Shown here one piece after another: positions 57,854-64,000 of a stretch of DNA of 64,000 nt (within the stretch, counting starts at the first letter, position 1; the number at the start of each line of letters is the position of its first letter). Position numbers and translations under genes: made by a program. This DNA comes from Desulfoprunum benzoelyticum (GTDB taxonomy: Bacteria; Desulfobacterota; Desulfobulbia; Desulfobulbales; Desulfocapsaceae). The stretch spans positions 1 through 64,000 of the forward strand of contig NZ_JACHEO010000009.1 of assembly GCF_014201505.1 (NCBI RefSeq), written 5' to 3'. The notes below the pieces were generated by a model that was not told the DNA's origin, made no database searches, and saw nothing but the letters and a program-made list of their open reading frames with translations.

Positions 57854-58768
57854 TCATCTGTAGCGGATGGGTCTGGCGATGTCAAGGAGTGGAATATTTC
57901 TTTTTTTCTGCAGCAGCAGGAAATTGCCGCCAAGAATCAAGAGCATGCCGGTCACGGCGGTTCCGCTCCATCGATACCCTTCCCAGATCGTGGAGATGGC
58001 GAGGGCGACGAGCGGAAAAAGCAGGGTGGCATAGGCGGCCCGGTCGGCGCCGATGTTGCCGATCAGCGACAGATAGCAGCCAAAGGCGACTATCGAGCCG
58101 AATACGGCGAGATAGAGGAGCGAAAGGGTGTATGCGGGGGTTGTTTCAAAGATAAACGGCTTGCCGCTCAGCCAGGCGGCGGCAAGCATCAGCAGGGCGC
58201 CATAGCCCATGCCGAAGGCGTTTGTCTGGAGGATGGGCAGGCCATTTTTCTGGTTACGGGCCGAGAGGATATTGCCGAGGGAGGCAAAATAGGTGGCGAG
58301 CAGGCACAGGCCGATGCCGATGACCCCGTGCTGCTGGAGCGAAAACGATGCTATCTCGGGTCTGAAGACCAGGTAAATGCCGATCAGGCCGAAAATTCCT
58401 CCGGCGAATACCTTCCGGTCCAGTGGGGCGTGGAGGAAAATGGCGCCATTGACCATGTTCATCAGTTGAATCGTCGAAAAGATGACCGCAGCAAGGCCGC
58501 TGGTGATCTGCAGTTCCGCCAGATAGAAGAGCAGGTAGTTGAGAGAGAACAGCAGTGTTCCCTGCAGCAGCATGTAGCCATGCTCAATCGCGGAGAACCG
58601 CATCGGAATCCGGCGGAGCATGCACCAGATCAGCAACAGGACGGCTGCCAGACTGAAGCGGTAGCCGACCGAAAGCATCGGGTCGACCGTTCCGAGTTGC
58701 AGTTTGATGGCGATCCAGGTTGACCCCCAGATAACCACCGTCGCGCAATAAAAGAAGATGTTGACCAT
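57854..58768 (-). CDS. DMT-superfamily transporter, EamA type (second copy)
   Basis: 304 residues, ten hydrophobic helices in two EamA halves (VVIWGSTWIAIKLQLG start; FGSIVAFGCYLSLIGNIGADRAAYA near 230). Not a close copy of the one at 48806-49702. ATG at 58768 follows AGGAAA; the frame further upstream is not conserved. Likely metabolite exporter, substrate unknown. Confidence 0.88.
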   Translation of the reverse strand: MVNIFFYCATVVIWGSTWIAIKLQLGTVDPMLSVGYRFSLAAVLLLIWCMLRRIPMRFSAIEHGYMLLQGTLLFSLNYLLFYLAELQITSGLAAVIFSTIQLMNMVNGAIFLHAPLDRKVFAGGIFGLIGIYLVFRPEIASFSLQQHGVIGIGLCLLATYFASLGNILSARNQKNGLPILQTNAFGMGYGALLMLAAAWLSGKPFIFETTPAYTLSLLYLAVFGSIVAFGCYLSLIGNIGADRAAYATLLFPLVALAISTIWEGYRWSGTAVTGMLLILGGNFLLLQKKRNIPLLDIARPIRYR

Positions 58769-58980
58769 GAAGTATTTCCTGTGTCGGAATCGGTAGTCAG
58801 CAAACGGCGCCCCGCCGGCCTGAGCCTGACCGGAGAACGCAGCCTGCCCCACCATGATGGTAAATAACAGATTCAGGTGCCGAAATAAATGACAGGTGCG
58901 GATCTGGTCGCATCCCGTCATTCCCGGGATTGCCGGCTGCGGGCCAAGTCCGGTCGTGGTCGTGGACGCAGAGCCCCGTT

Positions 58981-59208
58981 CTACCGGTCTGTCGTCTGCT
59001 CCTTGAGCGTCCGGTTATGGTCAACCTGCTGGTCGGCAACGACCCGGGCCTTGTCGATGGGGGTTTTGATCGCCTCCACTGCCGCTTTCGCGGTCCGTTC
59101 ATTCTGCTTGTCGATCGCGCTTTGTTCCTTTGTTCCCTCATCCCCGGAACACCCGGCGAGAAGGAGAAAACTGGCGACAACAAGGGGGAGCGAGATGCGA
59201 AGAATCAT
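58981..59208 (-). CDS. Small lipoprotein
   Basis: 75 residues: signal MILRISLPLVVASFLLLAGC with lipobox LLAGC (Cys20 would be lipidated), then a charged, helical, hydrophilic tail rich in K, E, Q and D. TGGAGG lies at good distance before the ATG. Function unknown; no family recognised. Confidence 0.75.
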   Translation of the reverse strand: MILRISLPLVVASFLLLAGCSGDEGTKEQSAIDKQNERTAKAAVEAIKTPIDKARVVADQQVDHNRTLKEQTTDR

Positions 59209-59282
59209 AGATTGCCTCCATGGGTGAAATGACGGGATCAACCGACGCAATGTCAATGTGCTGGCGGATTGTTGGAAACAGG

Positions 59283-60686
59283 TCAAGGCATCGGCGCTGA
59301 TGGGCCGGCGGTGCCGAGACGGATGTGCTGGCGGAAAAATGGCCGGTACTCATCCTGGCGGTGACTGACGTACAGGATCGTGCTGATCCGGTTGGCGGCG
59401 ATCTGCTCCAGAAACTGCAGGAGCCCGGCACGATTGTGGCCATCGAGGCCTTGCGTCGGCTCATCGAGGATCAGCAGCCGTGGCAGTTTGATCAGGGCGC
59501 GGGCGATCAGGACCAGACGCTGCTCGGCGAAGCTCAGGCGGCGGAAGGGTTGCGAGGCCCTGCCGGCCAGACCTGTCCACTCCAGCCACTGCATGGCCCG
59601 TTGTTCCTGGACGCCGGTCGGCCTCCGGTACAGCCCGATAGAGTCGAAGAGGCCGGACAGCACGACCTGTCTCGTCGTGCCGGGGGCGCGATAGTTGCGG
59701 TGGAGGTCGGGTGAAACGATGCCCATGTCCCGCTTCAGTTCCCATATCGACTCGCCGCTGCCGCGCTGGATCCCGAAGATGCGGAGATCGTTGGCATAGC
59801 ATTTGGGATTATCGCCGGTAATCATGTGCAGCAGGGTCGATTTACCGCTGCCGTTCGGTCCGGTGACGAGGGTATGGCAGCCGGTATCGATGCGGAGGTC
59901 GAGGTGTTCGAACAGCAGGTGCTGACCGTACCGGGCAAAACCGTCCTTGAGGTTGACCAGTTCCTCAGCGGGATTGCCGGGGGGTGTCGGTGTCACCCCA
60001 AGCGTATCGAGAACGGCCTGGAAAGCGCCTTTGGCCGCCGATTGAACCGTGTCGATCTGGTTTATGACATCTTCCCTTTTGCCCTGCGCCACGATCCTGC
60101 CCTGGTGAAGGATGGCCAGATGGCTGCACCAGGCGGGAATGTCCTCCGAGTTGTTGACCGTGACGAGCACCTGGACCTGATGCCGGTGCAGCGCGGCGAG
60201 GGCCTTGTCCAACTCGAGGCACCCGGCCTGATCGAGGCCGTCGTAGGGATTCTGGAGAAGGAGGTGCCTGGCGCCCTTCAGGATTTCTCGGAGGAGGATC
60301 AGCTTGCGGCTCTGCCCGGAACTGAGCTGGCGGTAGCCCTCGTTGAGCGAATCGGTCATCGCCAGGGCCGCCAGCAGCGGAGAGCGGTCGCTGCCCGGAG
60401 GCAGAAAGGCGATCGCCGGGGTCCCTGGGTCGAGATGATCGAGGAAATCGCTGTCGTCGTTACGGAGCTCGTTCTCGTAGATGTCCTGCTGGATTTTAAA
60501 GGAGATGATCCCCGGGGCTTCCGGCAGCGACAGGACTTCCGCCGTCGGGGTGACATCACCGGTGAGAATGGCGAAAAACTCTTCTATCCCGGAATCGTTG
60601 GCGCCGTAAATGCACCAGGATTGGTCCGGCAGGGTCGAGAAATCGGTGATTTTTAAGGATGGAGAACTGAGATTGCTGATCTGCAT
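59283..60686 (-). CDS. ModF-like double ABC ATPase with a degenerate first half
   Basis: 467 residues, two ABC domains in tandem, no membrane part. Domain 2 (about 240-460) is intact: TGPNGSGKST near 275, LSFAEQR near 372, LLILDEPTQGLD near 392. Domain 1 (about 15-220) keeps LSSGQSRK near 120 but has lost Walker A (GANDSGIEEFFA) and Walker B acids (LLLQNPYDGLD). It resembles ModF/PhrA, linked in E. coli to molybdate genes; no mod genes are adjacent. ATG at 60686 chosen; SD weak. Confidence 0.82.
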   Translation of the reverse strand: MQISNLSSPSLKITDFSTLPDQSWCIYGANDSGIEEFFAILTGDVTPTAEVLSLPEAPGIISFKIQQDIYENELRNDDSDFLDHLDPGTPAIAFLPPGSDRSPLLAALAMTDSLNEGYRQLSSGQSRKLILLREILKGARHLLLQNPYDGLDQAGCLELDKALAALHRHQVQVLVTVNNSEDIPAWCSHLAILHQGRIVAQGKREDVINQIDTVQSAAKGAFQAVLDTLGVTPTPPGNPAEELVNLKDGFARYGQHLLFEHLDLRIDTGCHTLVTGPNGSGKSTLLHMITGDNPKCYANDLRIFGIQRGSGESIWELKRDMGIVSPDLHRNYRAPGTTRQVVLSGLFDSIGLYRRPTGVQEQRAMQWLEWTGLAGRASQPFRRLSFAEQRLVLIARALIKLPRLLILDEPTQGLDGHNRAGLLQFLEQIAANRISTILYVSHRQDEYRPFFRQHIRLGTAGPSAPMP

Positions 60687-60829
60687 GAGAAAAAATTCCG
60701 TTTGGGTCCATTGCCATAGTCGCCTACCATGGCGAGGGAGCGGCCGGAATCGCATCAGGACACGTTGTGGAGAAGATAGCACAGCGGAATGATCCCGTCC
60801 ATCATTGCGCAGGGTCCGAACGCAATGAA

Positions 60830-60872
60830 CCTGTCCGGAGTCGGGTCGAGTGTGGCGCGACCGCCGGACAGG
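60830..60872. terminator. Inverted repeat after the dienelactone hydrolase gene
   Basis: CCTGTCCGG (60830-60838) pairs with CCGGACAGG (60864-60872), with inner GGTCG/CGACC pairing. It lies 14 bases beyond the stop of the minus-strand gene at 60887-61627. No T-run. Confidence 0.45.
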
Positions 60873-60886
60873 TCCCGGGGCTGACC

Positions 60887-61627
60887 TTATTTGAAGGTAT
60901 CAGCGAGGAACTCGGTGAACCGGCGCCACGATTTAAGGTCGGCATCCTCACGGTAGCGATCGCTGCCGAAGACCGTGAAGGCATGCGGTGCGCCGCTGTA
61001 GGTTATCATTTCGTGGGGAATACGGTTCTTTTCCAGTTCCTGGGCGAGAACAGCGAAATCCTGCATCGAGACGCTTGCATCGGCGGTGCCGTGGAGGACC
61101 AGGATGTGCCCCCTGGTCTTGCCGTAGTTCTGACCTTCGGGGGTGGTCAGGCCGCCGTGAAAGGAGACGAAGCCGAGCAGGTCGGCCCCGGAGCGGGCCA
61201 TTTCCAGGACGGCGGCGCCGCCGAAGCAGTAGCCGGCGGCAACGACCTTGGCGCCGGTGATGCCGTTTTCCCTGGCGGCGTTGAGTCCGGCATCAAGCAG
61301 AACCCGCATTTTCTCCCGGTCTTGATAGAGCTCCCCGGTCAGTCGTTGCCGGTCGGCCATCGCCGTCGGCCGGATACCGGCCCCGAACAGATCGACGGCA
61401 AAGGCGTTGTACCCGAGCTGGGCCAGCATTTCGGCCCGTTTGATTTCGTAATCGGTCAGACCGTCCCAGTCATGGATCAGCAGGACCAGCGGCGCCGCGG
61501 CGGAGGGGCCGGCAAGGTAGCCTTCATAGGTGGCGCCGTTGACCGAATAGACAACCTTTTTCCCGGTCGCCGCCGAGCTGAGGGTTGCAGTGCAGAGTAG
61601 GAGCAGCAGAACGAGTAAGGATCGCAT
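60887..61627 (-). CDS. Secreted dienelactone hydrolase family protein
   Basis: 246 residues. Signal peptide MRSLLVLLLLLCTATLSSA. Alpha/beta hydrolase with the DLH nucleophile cysteine in AAGYCFGGAAVL near 129-140 and the histidine in SGAPHAFTVFG near 212. ILVLHGTADASV near 173 gives the acid region. Exported esterase or hydrolase of unknown substrate. GGAGG precedes the ATG. Confidence 0.88.
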   Translation of the reverse strand: MRSLLVLLLLLCTATLSSAATGKKVVYSVNGATYEGYLAGPSAAAPLVLLIHDWDGLTDYEIKRAEMLAQLGYNAFAVDLFGAGIRPTAMADRQRLTGELYQDREKMRVLLDAGLNAARENGITGAKVVAAGYCFGGAAVLEMARSGADLLGFVSFHGGLTTPEGQNYGKTRGHILVLHGTADASVSMQDFAVLAQELEKNRIPHEMITYSGAPHAFTVFGSDRYREDADLKSWRRFTEFLADTFK

Positions 61628-61856
61628 GGTGGACCTCCTTGTCTTGAAATCGAGTAATGAGCGGGGCCGGACGCATTCCCGGCGATCGGGGATCAGGGCT
61701 CGAGACCGGTGTCAGGCCCGCCGATGGATGTGGAGACCCAGGCAACGGTCCTCCCTGTCTCTGCAACGATAAGTGTCGCCGATGGGAAAATCAATGCGGG
61801 CGGATGGTGGAGAATGCCTCATGGCCGGGGCTGCATGCCGGCGGCCCGGCGGAATA

Positions 61857-64000
61857 TCAGAGGTTGCCGGTGGCGAGGCGCAGCTGTTCGTTCGCCAGGC
61901 GGCCATCGATATAAAGTGCCAGGGCGGAGATCGCCCGGTCGCAGGTCGTGAACACCGGGACCCCGTTGTCGGCGAGACTGTCGCGCAGGGGGTTGTACAT
62001 CCGACCGCCATCGACGACGGTGACGATCGGTTTGTCGCTGCGGCCGACCAGATCGATCATCATCTCCCGGATACTGCCGGGGGCTTCCATGTCGTAAGGC
62101 GATTGCCCGCCGCCGGCGAGGGTGCGGGTCGACGGGGAGAGGGGATCGAGGCCGATCACCACCCCGTCGACACCTTCGTCCTCCACCAGGGCCTCGGCGA
62201 TCCCGACATGGGTCTCGTCGTCGGCGGCCGGGGTGATATCGAGGGGGTTGCGCAGTGTGACCAGTGGCGTCAGCCCCTTGCGCTCGATGATGGCGGCGAT
62301 TCTCTTCTCTGTGGTTGCCGAGAAGCGGGCCAGCTGCATGTGGTAATCGTCCGAGTCGATCGAATCGGCCATGCCGACGGCCTCGAAGCCGGCGCCGCTG
62401 GCCGCCGCCAGCCGGTTGCCGGCGATCTTTTTACCGTGCAGGTTCTCGGCGAGCAGGAACAGATCCTGGAACTCGGTGAAGTTGGCGGCGACCATCGCCC
62501 CGGCCTGGCGGACGCAGTTTTCACAGACCACATAGTCGCCGGCGAGGGAGGCCGTGTGGCTGCTGGTGGCGGCCTTGCCCTCCGGGGTCCGGCCGGCCTT
62601 GTAAAAGACGATCTCCTTGCCGGCCAGCACCGCCTCGCGGACGGCCCGGCAGAAGTGGAGCCCGTCGAGCTCCTGGAACCCTTCGGCGTAGACGGCGATG
62701 ACATCGACTTCGTTCGAACCCTTGAAGTAGTACAGCATGTCGCCGAGGCTGAGGTCGGTCTGGTTGCCCATCGAGATCATGTAGGCCGGCCGCAGCTCCG
62801 GACACTGGTGGCTGCGGTTGAGCATGAAGGCCCCGCTCTGACTCACCAGGGCGGCGCGGCGGAAGGAGGTGCCCCGCTCCTTCGGCAGTTTCGCCTCGGG
62901 GATGAACCAGGTGTCGTAGCGGCCGGGGCGGGAGATGATCCCCATGCTGTTGGCCCCGAGAAAAACGGGGCCGCCGTGATCACGGCCATGGCGGGCGTGA
63001 ATGGCGGCGACGACCTGTTCGGCCCGCTCCCGGCTGTTCATCGTCTCCCCCATCGCCCCGGGGATCAGCAGGACGCTGTCGGCGGCGTCGAGAGCGATGA
63101 TCTCCGTTATCAGCGCCGGCACCCCGGTGGCGTTGATGGCGACGACCAGGAGATCGATTTTTTTCTCGAGCCTGGCGAGCGAGGGAATGCAGGGGATCGC
63201 GGCGATCGTCTCCTCCTTGTCATGGATGATCACGAGGTTTTGCGGGTTGAAACCGGCGGCGATGATGTTGTCGACGATGATCCGGCCGAAGTTGTGACGG
63301 GAGGCCGAAACCCCGATGATGCCGATGGTGGTGGGATGCAGCAGGTTGTCGATTTTGGTGATCGGCCGCTGCGATACGGCCGCCTTGTCCTGTGAGAAGC
63401 GGCACATGCCGTCGAGGGGGACCATCAGGAAATCGGTGAAGGCGAAGGGGTTGATCTCCAGCTCCTCGATGACGAACGGGGTGTCCGGGCTTTTGGGGGA
63501 GTAGTAATTGGCCATCGCGATGAACGAGGCAAAGCATTCGATCAACTGATCGTCGGTGACGATCCGCCGCTGCCCCCGGGTGAGACCGGCCATCTTGCGG
63601 TAGGCAATGGTCCGGGTGAACAGATTGAAAAAGGAGAGGCCATCGTGCATGGCGGTCGAGGCGGTCACCACCGCCTGTCCTTTGCGGAACCGGCTGGCGT
63701 AGAGTTCGGTATCGGTTCCCCCCAGACCGGCACTGATGATCATGCCGAACTCGCGGGAACGGCGCAGCCCGACGATCAGTTCGTTGCCGAAGGCATTGGA
63801 ATCCGGCGGCATGTACTGGACCTGGAGGATCCCGAGAAGATCGCGGCTGATTGCGGCAAGCAGACGCTCGCCGTCGAGCTGGGCGTAGGCCGCGGGGGCC
63901 GATTCCGGGTGCTGCCGGATCAGCCTGGCGTAGTTGTCCGGCACCTCATGGAGTATCCGTCTGCTCGCGGAGCGAATGGCATGCGGTGAATTGTCGACGA
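61857..64000 (-). CDS. ADP-forming acyl-CoA synthetase-like protein, 5' end beyond the window
   Basis: About 714 residues visible; the frame is open to the right edge, so the N-terminus is missing. The seen order is the end of an ATP-grasp-like domain (GMIISAGLGGTDTE and FVIEELEINPFAF, the latter a substrate/metal segment), then a CoA-binding Rossmann domain (TTIGIIGVSASRHNFG) and the succinyl-CoA-ligase-like parts with ALVSQSGAF and SSHTASLAGD. This is beta-then-alpha order. Such enzymes make ATP from acetyl- or other acyl-CoA. A GTG at 63944 is not needed as start, since VDNSPHAIRSASRRILHE continues in frame before it. Confidence 0.85.
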   Translation of the reverse strand, partial: VDNSPHAIRSASRRILHEVPDNYARLIRQHPESAPAAYAQLDGERLLAAISRDLLGILQVQYMPPDSNAFGNELIVGLRRSREFGMIISAGLGGTDTELYASRFRKGQAVVTASTAMHDGLSFFNLFTRTIAYRKMAGLTRGQRRIVTDDQLIECFASFIAMANYYSPKSPDTPFVIEELEINPFAFTDFLMVPLDGMCRFSQDKAAVSQRPITKIDNLLHPTTIGIIGVSASRHNFGRIIVDNIIAAGFNPQNLVIIHDKEETIAAIPCIPSLARLEKKIDLLVVAINATGVPALITEIIALDAADSVLLIPGAMGETMNSRERAEQVVAAIHARHGRDHGGPVFLGANSMGIISRPGRYDTWFIPEAKLPKERGTSFRRAALVSQSGAFMLNRSHQCPELRPAYMISMGNQTDLSLGDMLYYFKGSNEVDVIAVYAEGFQELDGLHFCRAVREAVLAGKEIVFYKAGRTPEGKAATSSHTASLAGDYVVCENCVRQAGAMVAANFTEFQDLFLLAENLHGKKIAGNRLAAASGAGFEAVGMADSIDSDDYHMQLARFSATTEKRIAAIIERKGLTPLVTLRNPLDITPAADDETHVGIAEALVEDEGVDGVVIGLDPLSPSTRTLAGGGQSPYDMEAPGSIREMMIDLVGRSDKPIVTVVDGGRMYNPLRDSLADNGVPVFTTCDRAISALALYIDGRLANEQLRLATGNL

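Overview
The window is a dense (about 60% GC), mostly housekeeping and energy-metabolism segment of a bacterial chromosome. Gene content points to a strictly anaerobic, deltaproteobacterial-type organism, most plausibly a Desulfobulbales-like sulfate or sulfur metaboliser. The supports are an O2-sensitive-type membrane [NiFe] hydrogenase with its hyp genes, a complete rnfCDGEAB operon, an anaerobic cobaltochelatase CbiK, a lutC / lutB-lutA lactate oxidation pair, a DUF3373-type porin and an ADP-forming acyl-CoA synthetase-like protein. The taxon is inferred from gene content; no rRNA or tRNA gene was found.

Layout. 1-9 kb is the most accessory-looking part: two paralogous TPR/DUF6880-like proteins separated by a truncated reading frame, a NUDIX hydrolase translationally coupled to a large PLD-nuclease/SF2-helicase/DUF3427 protein, and a DnaQ-RecQ-UvrD composite helicase that seems to have lost its middle in frame. 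9-17.5 kb holds an MFS exporter, RecD2, a small HAD protein and full-length PurL. 17.5-24 kb holds a short repeat cluster, RidA, CbiK, a porin, PgeF, an endonuclease/phosphatase-fold protein and HemC. 24-34 kb is one minus-strand hydrogenase unit, hyaA-hyaB-hyaC-hypF-hypC-hypD-hypE-hyaD-hypB (no hypA), preceded by two tandem, repeated promoter-like elements. 34-42 kb is housekeeping (PcnB, nitronate monooxygenase-like, HisS, AspS, a CDP-alcohol phosphatidyltransferase, Hsp33, a secreted chalcone-isomerase-like protein). 42-50 kb carries NhaB, the lut genes, HtpX, a cupin and a DMT transporter. 50-57 kb has a DHOD-like flavoprotein and the Rnf complex. 57-64 kb has an ABM monooxygenase, a second DMT transporter, a small lipoprotein, a ModF-like ABC ATPase with one degenerate half, a dienelactone hydrolase and a partial acyl-CoA synthetase.

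How it fits together. The hydrogenase would feed H2 electrons through its cytochrome b to the quinone pool. LutABC-type proteins oxidise lactate. Rnf exchanges electrons between ferredoxin and NAD with Na+ or H+ movement, and NhaB exchanges Na+ and H+ across the same membrane. CbiK and HemC supply tetrapyrroles. The most unusual features are an RnfA with a signal peptide and a periplasmic Ig-like extension, an rnfD without a standard start codon next to its good ribosome binding site, the internally deleted RecQ-UvrD protein, and the NUDIX/PLD-helicase pair as a candidate defence or repair module.
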